Positions 24,051 to 35,025 of a stretch of DNA of 64,000 bases are shown piece after piece. The translations under genes were made by a program, and so were the position numbers. Position 1 is the first letter of the stretch. Every line of letters starts with the position of its first letter. The notes under the pieces were generated by a model that was not told the origin of the DNA, ran no database searches, and saw nothing but the letters and a program-made list of their open reading frames with translations. The DNA comes from Stachybotrys elegans. Its lineage: Eukaryota; Ascomycota; Sordariomycetes; Hypocreales; Stachybotryaceae. The DNA is taken from assembly GCA_020746835.1 (NCBI GenBank), contig JAGPNK010000009.1, positions 1,302,001 through 1,366,000 on the forward strand, read 5' to 3'.

Positions 24051-25169
24051 ATGGTGGACTACATTACCTGGAAGCCACCCCCGACAGCGAGCATGGCAAC
24101 CAAGATTCAGCGTTTGCTTGCTGGTCCGGCGCATGCCCAGTTTCAGTGCTCTTTCCTGCAGAAGTTGCCCGGAGAAATACGCCATCAGATTTACAGATTG
24201 GTTCTGGCCGAGTTTGTCGGCTCATCGCCGGGGACTCAATTCGATCGCGACACATGCTACACCCGGCCAAATTACTCCGGGATAAGGAGAAGCGACATCA
24301 GGCTTCTGAGAACATGTAGAGCCATACTTCGCGAATGTTGGTTTCTGCCTTACAGATTGCGCGAAGTGACGCGATTCGCCACATGGGAAACCCGCAGGCC
24401 TTCGAGGCTTCATTTCGTGGGCGCCGAACGTGCGCACAAGAGAGTCATTGATGAGCGAATGGACCAAGGCTTTGACCCTGTAATCGAGAACTTACAGGTC
24501 TTTGCACAACTTGTCTTGCTGGAAGCGGGTGGCGCCGAAGTCGTCCTTCGGGAGTTTGGGAATCCCGTCTCCGGGTTCCTGCCGTTTTCCCGATTGACAC
24601 TGACAATTCGGCATCATGACTGGTGGTTTTGGGAGGACGACAAGCCGCTGCGGATCGACGGACGCTGGATTGAAGGCCTAAGTGCTGTATTGATGCCCTC
24701 TCTACAAGAGGTGTGCATGGAACTCGAGACGCTCGAGCGGAAGAAGGAGCAAGTAGACGCCATTGTCCAACAGATGTGCGAGCGGTGGTATTTTAAGCGT
24801 GCGGACGGCGTGGCGCTCTTTGCCGACACCAGACCAGGCTTCCATCCAGTTAGCCGCTGGCGAGGGTCCAGCAAATGGGACAATAGGCGTTGGGTCCGGG
24901 ACGAGACGGAGGCGGACATGCTGGACTACTACATTGTGACGGTCAAGTTTACTCTGGCGCCAGAGTTGGAGAAGAGGGGCGGGCGAGTCAGCGCGACAGC
25001 CAAGAGTGATGCTGAAGCAGGTGTTTTCGACAAGGCGAGGATGAATCTGAACATTCCGAGTGCGAAGCAGATCATGGACAAGACAGCCTGGATAAAAACA
25101 TGGACCGGGCCCGGATTTGGTTATGCGGAGCATGAGTATGCTGGCATATCCTCACACTACCTCCCTTGA
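24051..25169 (+). CDS. Unknown protein with F-box-like N-terminal motif
   Basis: Intronless, 372 residues from the ATG at 24051, which lies in a strong context (CACCATGG); an in-frame ATG at 23850 would add 67 residues. Near residue 40 it has SFLQKLPGEIRHQIYRLVL, the Leu-Pro-x-Glu-Ile-Arg-x-x-Ile-Tyr pattern that opens a large fungal family of F-box-like or DUF7730-type proteins. The remainder is rich in Trp and Arg, with a WRGSSKWDNRRWVRDE segment, and shows no other domain I can name. Such proteins are expanded in filamentous fungi and mostly uncharacterised. If the motif is a true F-box the protein would be an SCF substrate adaptor, but that is inference. Confidence 0.68.
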   Translation: MVDYITWKPPPTASMATKIQRLLAGPAHAQFQCSFLQKLPGEIRHQIYRLVLAEFVGSSPGTQFDRDTCYTRPNYSGIRRSDIRLLRTCRAILRECWFLPYRLREVTRFATWETRRPSRLHFVGAERAHKRVIDERMDQGFDPVIENLQVFAQLVLLEAGGAEVVLREFGNPVSGFLPFSRLTLTIRHHDWWFWEDDKPLRIDGRWIEGLSAVLMPSLQEVCMELETLERKKEQVDAIVQQMCERWYFKRADGVALFADTRPGFHPVSRWRGSSKWDNRRWVRDETEADMLDYYIVTVKFTLAPELEKRGGRVSATAKSDAEAGVFDKARMNLNIPSAKQIMDKTAWIKTWTGPGFGYAEHEYAGISSHYLP

Positions 25170-25257
25170 AAGGACGACTGGTAACTAGAGATGGCATCGA
25201 CTTGGTTTTCATGACCTGGATCAATTGGAATGTCTAAATACAACTTAATGGCTACTT

Positions 25258-26253
25258 CTAAAACAGCCTGGGGACCGCCGTCGCCAGAACATTGTCTATT
25301 CCTCGTTGACGCAAAATATCTTCCCAAGCCATGCCGGGGACCTTGTTCTTCAAATCCTCGGGCCGCAGCACCTTGCCCTCGACGCCAGCCATATAGCCGA
25401 ACTCGGCAATGGACCTCGCCCCGTCGAGCACCTCATCGGGTATACCGGTGATGCGGTGCATCTCCTCGGACGACACTGTCAGCAGCTTGGCCTGCTTGCC
25501 TGTAACCTTGGCCCATGTATCGACGGCCTCCTGGGCTGAAACGAGACAGTCGTAGGCTTCCAGCTTGACCCCGGGCTCTTCATCCTCGATTAGGGCGCGG
25601 ACATAGGGCCCTGAGGCATCCTTGGCTCGGAGGACGGGCATACGGGTGTAGGCGGCGTCGGGGAGGACAATATTCCAGCCGTCGAGGCCCTCGTACTGCT
25701 GCGGGTATAGCAGCGCATTGTCGTGGTAGGCACCCGCGTAGAACATGGACAGCTTGCCTTGCAGCTCGGGGACCTCCTTCTCCATGAAGTCGGCGGCTGC
25801 GGCCTTGGATTCCCAATGGGCACAGTGCGGGTACTTGCCGCCAGAGCCCCGGGCCATGGGCCCCAGGGCTGAGTAGACGAAGCGGCGGAGCGAGGGCTGC
25901 TTGGCGGCAGCGAGAGCAGCATTCTTTGCGTGACGGACCTCAGTGCCCCAAGCCTCGGTAATGGACTCCTGCGGGGGGACGCCGCGGGCGCAGGCGGCGG
26001 CAAAGGGGACCCAAAAGTCGGTGTTGAGAAAGACGGCGGTGACATCGCTAAAGGCGCGGTCGAGCGAGGCCGGGTCCTCGAGATCGGCGGCCACGACTTC
26101 GGCACCCGCTGCCGAGAGGGCCTGGGCAGCCGGGGAGGAGGGGTTGCGGGTGAGGCAGCGGACTTGCCAGTGCGGGAGGGCGAGGAAGGTGTGAGCAACA
26201 GAGGAGCCTTGGTTGCCGGTTGCGCCGACGATGGCGATAATATTGGAGGACAT
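25258..26253 (-). CDS. NmrA-like NAD(P)-binding protein
   Basis: Intronless, 331 residues. The N-terminus MSSNIIAIVGATGNQGSS is the GxxGxxG Rossmann motif of the NmrA/HSCARG atypical short-chain dehydrogenase family, followed by strand-helix repeats (CLTRNPSS, VVAADLEDP) and FVYSALGPMARGS where classical SDRs keep Tyr-x-x-x-Lys; that catalytic pair is absent. Such proteins sense NAD(P) redox state or bind transcription factors (NmrA with AreA) rather than act as enzymes, although some NmrA-like proteins are reductases. It is divergent from the bZIP-like gene with 370 bp between starts, so shared control is likely. A TATATAA element sits about 45 bp upstream of the ATG. Confidence 0.88.
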   Translation of the reverse strand: MSSNIIAIVGATGNQGSSVAHTFLALPHWQVRCLTRNPSSPAAQALSAAGAEVVAADLEDPASLDRAFSDVTAVFLNTDFWVPFAAACARGVPPQESITEAWGTEVRHAKNAALAAAKQPSLRRFVYSALGPMARGSGGKYPHCAHWESKAAAADFMEKEVPELQGKLSMFYAGAYHDNALLYPQQYEGLDGWNIVLPDAAYTRMPVLRAKDASGPYVRALIEDEEPGVKLEAYDCLVSAQEAVDTWAKVTGKQAKLLTVSSEEMHRITGIPDEVLDGARSIAEFGYMAGVEGKVLRPEDLKNKVPGMAWEDILRQRGIDNVLATAVPRLF

Positions 26254-26623
26254 GGTGAGGATGGATGTGTGTGGGAGGGATGAGGTTGAGACTTTATATA
26301 TGAGGGAGAGATGGTTTGAGATTGATGGTGATGGGGCACGTTGATGGGATGGATGCCATATTTATATACTTGAGAGTCTCGTATCTACAGCGGAACATGA
26401 TGCCAAATAAATCTTGCAGTGGTACTGATTACACACACGGATGCCACAATGAAGCCATCCCCATAAGCCACGCCAAGAGCCATAAGCCAAAGCCCCACAC
26501 GGCTCTCGGAGTTAAACATCGGCGATGGCCATGGCTTACTCGTGGCTTACCCTCAGATTCTCCACCTTGCAAACGACACGGGAAACGACTTACAGCCCAC
26601 ACCGCAAGAGCATTTCGGACAAC
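26254..26623. promoter_or_regulatory. Divergent promoter between NmrA-like and bZIP-like genes
   Basis: 370 bp with no gene. TATATAA-like sequence at 26295..26301 points toward the NmrA-like gene. The region probably drives both genes; no specific operator was identified. Confidence 0.5.
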
Positions 26624-27456
26624 ATGGGTGACGGGCCGCTGCGGAAGAAGCGGGTCATTACGCCGGCGCGCAAGGAGCAGAACCGGCTGGCGCAGAAGGC
26701 GTTCCGTAGGTCTCTTCCCCTCTCCTGCGGGAAATTTGCTTTCTGACGGGGTCTGTGGCAGGGGAGAGACAGAAGGCGAAGCATAGAGCGCGAGGAGTGG
26801 AGGGAAGAGAGTCTTCTGAGCAGGAAGAACTGGGCGAGACGGCTGGTGAGGTGGAGGTTATCTCGTCGGCGCTGATGTATGATGGAGCAACTCTCCCTGA
26901 CGAGGACGGTTTCGCTGTGCTTGCCGACCCGATGATGAATGGGCTACGGCTGCTCCCGACGCAGTTCTACACGGCGCTGATGCACAACGCGCGTGCCCTA
27001 CGCTTCGACCCCGGCATGTTCGACTCCTGTGCCCACCAATCCTGCCCTTCGCCCTTCTACCGCAGCTCGACACCGCAGGACGACCCCACGGCCCTGCACG
27101 CCTCGGTGCTGGCCACGATGGACGCGTCGACACCGGCAACGCTGCTCCCGACGCTGATGCAGGTGCTCATCCCGCACCACGCGTGCCTCGACCTGATCCC
27201 GCTGCCGAGCTTCCGCGACCAGGCCATCGTCCTGTCGGCGGCGATGCCCTTTACCTTCAACATGCGGGAGCTGAAGCTGGACATTTACCAGAGGGGCGGC
27301 ATGACGTGCCGTGGGGAGGGGCAGCCGTGGGTCAAGGCGACCTGGGAGGCTGAGAGGTGGTTCCTGCGGAAGTGGAGGGTGGTGGTGGATGGGGAGATAG
27401 GGGAGATTGGTGTCAAGGAGGAGAGGCGCGAGGGGGAGGTTGCGGTATCTGGGTGA
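26624..27456 (+). CDS. bZIP-type basic region fused to DUF3425-like domain, no leucine zipper
   Basis: Exons 26624..26705 and 26762..27456 give 258 residues; the 56-nt intron (GTAGGT donor, CTGAC branch) splits the basic region. Spliced, it reads KEQNRLAQKAFRERQKAK, with the N-x7-R bZIP signature. The following residues (GVEGRESSEQEELGETAGEV) have no leucine heptads, so the zipper is missing or very short. The C-terminal part (VLIPHHACLDLIPLPSFRDQ and WEAERWFLRKW) looks like the DUF3425 domain found after fungal bZIP regions. It is probably a nuclear regulator that dimerises another way or uses a partner. The adjacent NmrA-like gene is a possible partner by analogy with NmrA-AreA. Confidence 0.8.
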
Positions 27457-27767
27457 TGGTGCTTTGATAAGGGGTTTGGAGTTTGTATGCTCAACGTTGG
27501 GGATGGTTGCAACTTGGTGTTTGGGTCATAATCTGCAGCATAGAGAGCAATGACGTATATTTCGCTCACACTGCCTTGTAAGTTGAAAGTAGCTGGGACA
27601 CGCACTCGTTTAGTTGCTGACTACTATCTTCTCTATCGATACATACATGTCACTTTCCGGCTGGGGCGCAACTAAATCATGCACATGTGGCTATGGGAAA
27701 CCCGTGAAATAGTGTCCTCTTTCTAACGCACCAATTGCAGTCTTGCTCCATGTGGATTCACCGAGCA
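27457..27767. other. Convergent 3' intergenic region
   Basis: 311 bp between the stops of the bZIP-like and NACHT genes. Nothing recognisable besides AT-rich 3' flank. Confidence 0.5.
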
Positions 27768-30754
27768 TCATGCAAAAAGACTTGGGAGCCACCACTTTTT
27801 CTTAAGCTGTGGTAGTTCCTCCTTTGTGAAGATGTCACGCAACACCATCTCGGCCGGTCTTGAACCCCCTTCCGTGTCCACCATGAGCTTGAGACACTTG
27901 TTGTCATGAGCCAAAATCACTTTCACAATGGCCACCAGGGCCTGGCGTACTTGGGGATCCATCTCACTGGGTAAGTCCGCCATGTGCGAAACAAATCGTA
28001 CCCACACGGTTTTCTCCTGGTATAGCTCCTTGGGGTCTGCGTGCTTCTTGAGAAGGGCCTTGACAATTTTCTCTGAGTAGTGAATCGGGCCTTCGCCAGG
28101 AAATGGCACAAGTGCACGGAGAAGCACAGGACGTTCCAACTTCCCATCGAATCTCTCTGCTGCTGTGCCGTACTCCTTCAAGCGCTTCTTGAGCCTGTCT
28201 TGGAAGTTGTACTGCGCCTCCAAGCAGAGGAAAAGCCGGCTGTTGGTTTGGGGATAGTTGAGCGTTTCTTTGTAGTCGTTGAAAAGATTTTCGGCGTAGC
28301 CAACCCATCTCTCCGCTGCGAGCCGCCCCGTGCTCTGCTCTCCAGACGCGGCTTCCTGGGCTGCATAGAAAAATATGTCCCTGACCAGGTCATGCAAGAT
28401 CTCCACTTCGTCGCTCCCCTCGGTCAGCGCATCCTTCAATACGGCGAGGAGCGCATGGCAGGCGATCATCCAAGTAGAGCGTGTTTCGCCCTTGAGCTCC
28501 GTCTTGAACTGCTCCCTGACAGACTTGGACGTGCGAAGAAAGTCACGGACCGTTCGATGAATAAAGTTGACCCTAAAACGGAAGAAGGCTTGTGCATGGC
28601 CGTCTTCATCTTCCAGAACTTCGAGGAGGCCTTGTGAGCGCGCTTGGATTATGCGACGAAGCGATTTCAGTCTCGCATTAACCTCCTCGTCCTTCTGCAT
28701 GCGCTTCTCCGTCTTCCACATGTCAATCTTGCCAGGCTCGTCATCAATGATGTACAGGTACCAGAACACCATGGCGTGCAGCGGCCTCAAAGCCGTGGCA
28801 ACAATCTCAAATGTCCTCATAGCCTGTCTTCGGTAGTCCTGCTGCACGCTTTTGAGCATTGCGAGGAAAAAGTCGTCCAAATCCGGAGGATACGTATCCA
28901 GCCGTGCTCTCAGTCGCACCACGGAATCCGCGTTGGAGATTCCGTTCTCGAGGCTCGCCACCACAAGCACCACCCAGAGAAATACGCCTTGGGCACGCTC
29001 GGCCACCTCGCTGACAAACTCGGAGTATGCTGGATCCTGTTTCTCCAGACTTGTGAAATTCCCCGTTGCCTCGAACTTGTCGCTAACATACCGCCGGATG
29101 TCATTGAGGCTGTGCGCCTCGATTCTCAAGATTCTCTCCCGGTCACCCCCAAACTCCTCGTCGAAAATTGGGTAGGGACGGCTTGAAATGCATAGTTTGA
29201 CATCGTCGGAGAGCTCTAATTCTCGTATGGTCCTCACAAGATCCTGTGGCTTCCTCTCACTGTCATGGTACTCATCCAAACCATCGATGAAAAAGCAGAA
29301 CCGCGTCCCGAGAGCTTGAGTGGCGATAGCCTTGTACGTCCTGAGGAGCTGCTCTAGGGTCCATCTTTCATTGTCGGACTCAAATGAGTCGACTTCTGGT
29401 ATCGTTGTCTTGGCCACAGATAAGAGTTCGGGGCATTTCCTAATCATCTCGAAAATGAGCGACCGCAGGAGTCCAGTCTGGCTTCGTTGAAGCTGTGATC
29501 CTGACGCCCAGAAGTAGTAGTGAGCCATTTGCACCTGCTTCGGGTACGCCCATTGCTCGAGCTTCCGTTTGGTTTTATCGTGACTGCTTATAAACTTCAT
29601 CAAAGTCGATTTGCCGGAACCAGGTTTGCCGTGGATCCAGAAAATCCCGCCTTCCTTCTTCAACCATCGAGAGAAGTATCGGGAGTCCTTAGCCTTAGTT
29701 GTTGACTGTGATCCCGTATTTAGTTGTTTCCCTTCCCCTCGGTCACATGAATTTCCTGTTGGCGTATCCTCAAAGATCCATTCGAATGTGGCTGAATGTG
29801 CCAACTTGATTCCCTTCTGTCTAGCTCTTATGCCACGAAAAGTGAGAGAGTCTAGGAACTCCAAGTCCGATTCGAATCTCGGGCCTTCTTCCTCGATCTT
29901 CTTGGCAAGAGCCAGCATTTTCGGAAGGTCAATGGCTTTGGTGGCTGATACAGTATTTCGAAAGCCATCATCAAATTCAATAAGAAGGGGTTGGCCAGCT
30001 CTCTTCCATGCTTCGCTCAATCCTGTGTTGCCATTCTGTAACTCCCGTCGCCTGCTAGTCGCAGTTTGCACAAGTATGTCCAGACTATTCTGGGCGCCTT
30101 TGGCCGCAGATATCATGTTAGCCACCTGAGTCGTCAAGAGATGTAGTTCTGCCCGGCTCTGCATTTCGAGCCTCTTCCAACTTGCATCCATATCGGATAC
30201 TTTGTCGACCAGGCCTGATACACGCTGACTACCAATTATAAAAAGAAGAAATAATTAGCGCCGTAATTCCGTATGATTCCTTGCCCAATATCCTCCTGCC
30301 AGTAGAATGCATTTGCTCCGGGGGTGCACTCTTACAATGTTAGGGTATTAAGGTGGTCGATGACTTGAGACCTCAAGCGTGTTATTGTTTCGAAAAGTGA
30401 TTCGATTTCCTTGTTTTTACACACTCCCTTCAGAGCCACGGTGAAGCTCTTACAATGGGAATGGCCTGGCGCCACCGTCAACTTCTGCAGAACGTCCTTG
30501 AGCCTAGTCGACACATTTCTGCACTGTTGTACGATCTGGTTGAGCGTATCTTTTTGGTCGGTGGAGATAGGAGTTTCGTCGATGGCAAGGTCCGCTTTTT
30601 CGATATTCTTCAGTATTAGTTCTAGCATCATCGTGTCCTCTGAGCGGCCGTCCATAGACTTGGCGATTTCCCTAGTCTCGGTCATCAACTTCCAGGAAAA
30701 ATCAACAAAGGTGATGACACCCGTGGCCAGACTGAATCCTGTGAATGGATCCAT
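27768..30754 (-). CDS. NACHT-domain NTPase (fungal STAND/NLR-like)
   Basis: Exons 30754..30336 and 30228..27768 (coding order) give 959 residues; the 107-nt intron has a GTAAGA donor and joins in phase. Residues 1-150 form an all-helical N-terminal domain (starts MDPFTGFSLATGVITFVDFS) typical of fungal STAND proteins. A NACHT module follows: Walker A WIHGKPGSGKST near residue 340, Walker B FFIDGLDEY near 452, then a sensor-like CISSRP. The C-terminal 400 residues are helical (winged-helix-like, HRTVRDFLRTS) and carry no ankyrin, WD40 or TPR repeats. Family members are cytosolic ATP/GTP switches linked to non-self recognition and regulated cell death. With no repeat sensor, this one may signal downstream of another receptor. 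Confidence 0.88.
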
Positions 30755-31783
30755 GGTATTAGAGCTTCTCTTGAGTCAAAGAAATGAAATGGCTTTGACA
30801 ACTTCAAAGCCTGGTCCAGAGAAAGAGGGAATGAGTAGGTGACGAGGAGACGCGGTTGATGAGGGGTTGGGCTTCAGCTTATGCAGAAAGGCCAACTAGG
30901 TAAATATAATCGTAGCTGACGTAACGTAACTGAACCTGCCTGATTGGAGACCTGAGAAACATCACTTCAGCTGCCTCTCGTTGACGATGGCCACATTGGT
31001 TTCTCCCACTGTTTATGACTGCATTGCTTGTCGGGGCACTAAGCAGCACCCCTGTTGCATTGTCTCTCTACTGCTTCTTCCACCTCTGACTGTATAGCTC
31101 TTTTTATATTATGAAACTACTTTGAAAGAAAAACTATGCAGTTGGCTTACAACGTCGGTTTTCCCGATGTTCCCCTCAAACCTGTTGCTAAGCGGAACCG
31201 GCACTCTCACCATTAGTTGAGTGGTTTACTGCTTAATCAGGAAAGTTGGTGGTCGGCTGGTTTGATTACAGGCGGAAGTGTTCGAAGAGGGGTTTGTACT
31301 GCTGTATTCAAGAACGGTTGGGGAGTCGTGGATGGCCCTAGCCAGCGTATTAGTTTCATCTCATGATTTCGCCTTTCTTGGCTATGTAGCAAATCTATGA
31401 TTCTGTGGATTCTTGGGTTTAGCCGAGTACATAGTGATGATAAATGACGAGGATATCTATAGCCTTAACGTCGAGACGCATTCGCGCTGGTCATAGGTTG
31501 GTTTTCCGTGTTGCTAGCTCTGACGGCACCGTTTATGAAGACTATGTGGAATATCAATCTCAATGTGTATTCGCTATCCCAGGGTGGTGGTTGACGCCCG
31601 CAACTGTAGTGCCGAGGACATCTTCTCTTCTATTCTTTTTCTTCTCCCCTCTTGTATATACAGCGGACACTTTCTACCCTTCTATTAAATTATTGATCTA
31701 ACATATAAATCAATCTCACGGCGCAAATATCAGCGCCGTCCCTCTATGGCCCCCGATCTATCCTTAGTTCTATAATGTACACT
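30755..31783. other. Intergenic (1.0 kb)
   Basis: Promoter side of the NACHT gene and 3' flank of the first GMC oxidoreductase gene. Only short open frames are present (for example 31444..31701), without supporting features. Confidence 0.5.
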
Positions 31784-33633
31784 CTAGATATGTCCCCCCT
31801 TAATGATATCCGCAAGTCTCTCTGCAACCGCATAGAGAGTTGATACCAGATGTCCGCAAACTTGAAAGGGGAGAACAGACGCGTCCATAACACGGAGGTT
31901 AGCGGTCCCGTAAACCTTCATATCGGCATCCACTACACCACCCTTCTCCCTCGGCATCATGGCCGCAGTACCAACGGGGTGAAAGTTGGATCGATAGCTG
32001 CTCTTGAGATAACCACTCCACTGCTCAACGGATGCGTTCTGCGGTACGCTTTTGAAGCCGGGTAGGATCTCTGAGCCTACAAGGTCTGAAAATGGTGCAG
32101 TTGTGTACATGCGACGGATGAAGTCAGCGCCTCCTGCCTGCTCAGTCATGTCCCAATCCAACATGAAGTAGTTGGGGTTGATGAGGGCATTGGCTGTTGT
32201 GTTGGCGCTATTGATATGGACGTTGCCGCGGGAGAAAGGCAGAAGACCCCAGTACTCGCTGTCCCAAACACCATTGCTCTCGTAGAGGAGCACTTCGGCT
32301 ATCGGGGTCTGCGTCGACTTTCCTTCGCGATCAAAGATGAGATCATATTGAAGCTGGAAAAACTCAAGTAGATCGCTTGCCGAAGTAATGTTTCCATTGA
32401 TGGAAGCGACCTTCTCAGCGTACAACGGTAAGGAGGCCTTGAGCCGAGCAGACACGCTGCTCGTCCTCTCACCAAAGACTTCACCGGCTGTAGGGTACAC
32501 TACCATGGTGTTCTTCTCGGTGCCGTCGAAGTTGTTGGCAATGTTAAACTGAAGGCCGTTGTTCATCTGATCCTGGAGATTCTCGCCGACAGTGGGAAGA
32601 TCGACAACAGTCTCGATGCCATGCTTGGACAGGATATCAGGATTGCCGATACCCGAAAGCTCTAGCAGAAGGGGGGAGACGAGAGCGCCGGCGGAAAGGA
32701 TGACCTCTTTGTTCGCCTTGATGACAGAGGTAGTGCCGTTGCTGGAAGTGATCTCGACACCTTGGGCTGTTGGAATGGAAGCAAACTTGTCCCAGGTGAC
32801 GCGGGTCACTTGCGTGTTGAGGAGGACGTGGAGATTAGGCTGCTTCGCCTGGAAGGGATAGTAGTAAGCTCTCGCGGCGTCTTCGCGAACGTTCAGGTCT
32901 TGATTGATGGTGGCCGGGAATATTGAGTATCCAGACATGTTGCCGCCGTTGACGTCCTGGTTCCATGGAACGCCCATGGCCTTCATGGTATCGTTGATGG
33001 TGGAAGTGAGGGTCCCGTTGGTCATAGGATACATCCAGCCAGTCAGCAGTGGTCCCTCGAGGCCGTGGAATTCAGGAGAGTAGGTCAGATGCCCAGCCAC
33101 GGCGCGGGATTCGGCGGGCACTTGGAAACCCTCGCTCTTGAGATAGTAAGGGAACAGATTCTCCCAGTTCCAGCCCTCGTTACCAAGAGTCTCCCACAGA
33201 TCGATTTGGCTTGTCTGGGCTCGAGTGTACGCCATGCCTGTAGTCTGTGAGTAATGACTCTTGTAGGCGGTAGGGTCATAGAAAACACACCATTGATAGT
33301 GCTGGTGCCTCCCAAGGCCTTTCCAGCCCGAACAGTCTGCTTAGCATTGCCGGCAAACTGCTGCTCCACCGTCTCGAACTGCCAGTCGATGTCGGTGCCA
33401 AAGGCAAACCCATATCCCAAAGGGTCTGTGACGTTGATGTTATCCTTGACCGAGCCTCCGGCTTCGACGACGAGGACAGAGACCTCTGGGTTCTCGCTCA
33501 GTCTTTTGGCAACCACGAGGCCCGAAGTGCCACCGCCAACGACAATGTAGTCATAACTGCTCTGGTTGACAGGCTGCGGCCTAATGCAGCCGGCGGCTGC
33601 AAAAGGTAAAAGTGCCAGATACCACGATCGCAT
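31784..33633 (-). CDS. Secreted GMC oxidoreductase (FAD), alcohol/glucose oxidase type
   Basis: Exons 33633..33291 and 33237..31784 (coding order) encode 598 residues; the 53-nt intron (GTGTGT donor) sits after GGTSTIN, a classic GMC signature. The start gives a signal peptide (MRSWYLALLPFAAAG). The ADP-binding motif YIVVGGGTSGLVVAKRL follows near residue 30, then the second GMC signature region (ILSAGALVSPLLLELSGIG). The C-terminal catalytic region has SNFHPVGTAAM with the active-site His, and GHLVSTLYAVAERLAD with the second His. Family members oxidise alcohols, sugars or choline-like substrates with O2 or quinones, and secreted ones often yield H2O2. A TATATATA element lies about 125 bp upstream. 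Likely part of the local oxidoreductase cluster. Confidence 0.93.
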
Positions 33634-35025
33634 CTCAACGGGCTAGACAAATTAAACGAATGTATGTCTGATGGAGTAAGGAATGCGAGAGTTGTGAGGG
33701 GATCTAAAGAGGAGATAACGAATCTCAAGTCGGCTGTGTCTGGATTTTACAACTGTATATATACATGTTGACGGTTTCGATACTCAGATGCCGCGGTACA
33801 TTCTCCGACGCCACATGAAGATTTTTCTCTTCTACACGAGTTTAGTAACATCAACTAAATCTTGCTTATTACACAAGCATATCCTGCTGGCCCTTGTGGA
33901 GTTGTTGCTTAGGGATGCTTACTTGATGATGGATAAACGGTGCCACAACGGGATCTCGGCTTGGTCTGCAGGGTTTTCGAGAAATTATACTGGGTACGCA
34001 CTAAAAAGCTTGTTTCAAGTTCTCCGTCGTTTGGTCAGGCAAAAATAAAAGGAGCATCGCAATGCACGATTTCATTAGACAGGAAACAAAAAGAGAATGC
34101 GAATGCAGGGGCCCTATGATGGATTTCTTTGTCACTTGATTGCAGGTGGGATAGCAAACACTGAAGCATAAAAAATTGTGATGCTACCCTGCCTAGGTGT
34201 TGGCACTGAAATCTCTTACTTTCCTACGTACTCCGTAGTCTTGGTGGACGGTGGACTACTGATATCATATCCCCATATAAATCACGGTAAACCGGCATAT
34301 GCCGTCCGGCAGATGGGGCTTTTTATGGATACATAAATCGGGCCTACCACCCGTAGCCTTGCAAGACCATCGGGGGGCTTAGGGTGGGACGACTCAGCAT
34401 TCTTTGAGCGAACAAGAGAGATGAAGACAAACGTGGGTGGAAGCTCAGTTTCTGGATTCTGCGATAGGTTTGGAAGTGATGCTGTGGGATGGCCGGAATG
34501 TCCCGGATCATCCTACCCAATGCCTTTATTTCAAGACGGCCGTAGACGCGATGGTGAGCAAGTGTCATTTCTCTCAGGAACATCCCTGCGTAACTGCTGG
34601 GAGCTTTCAACAAACACCCTTGCACGGCTTCAGAGCAGCAGCATCGCCACGGTGATAGCTCTGTAGTAGATTGTAAATGTATAACCCAAGAAAATTGCCT
34701 TTCAAATTGATGACGCCTAGTATAAACAACTATCTATCAATAAATCTTTTATTCTAAAAGTGCTTTCTTAGTCCAAGACATTTTGAAAAACGTGCAAATC
34801 GCATCATTGACCTACACTAAAGCTCAAGCCAACCTCCACCGGCGTTCGGAATCTCAAACTCCGAGGAATGCTGCAATGCCGGCTGTCAAGTCAGCTGACG
34901 GCTTGTTCCCTTATAAACTCCTGCGGTTTTAATGTTGGACCGCCACTGGCTGCGTGACAGCAAGAACAACAAGCCATAACCGGGAGCAATACACACACAC
35001 CTTCGTGAGCACAACCTTAACATCA
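33634..35025. other. Intergenic (1.4 kb) between divergent GMC and regulator genes
   Basis: TATATATA at 33756..33763 is placed to serve the GMC gene. The rest holds only short frames (for example 34421..34666 plus, 34344..34625 minus) that overlap and lack splice partners. It may contain the regulatory sites of the cluster, but none could be identified. Confidence 0.45.
33756..33763 (-). promoter_or_regulatory. TATA-like element upstream of the GMC oxidoreductase
   Basis: TATATATA about 125 bp upstream of the ATG at 33633. Position fits a fungal core promoter; functional role is inferred. Confidence 0.4.

Noticed and set aside
34344..34666. Overlapping open frames on both strands
   Set aside because: No start context, splice partner or recognisable motif; chance frames are the simpler explanation.
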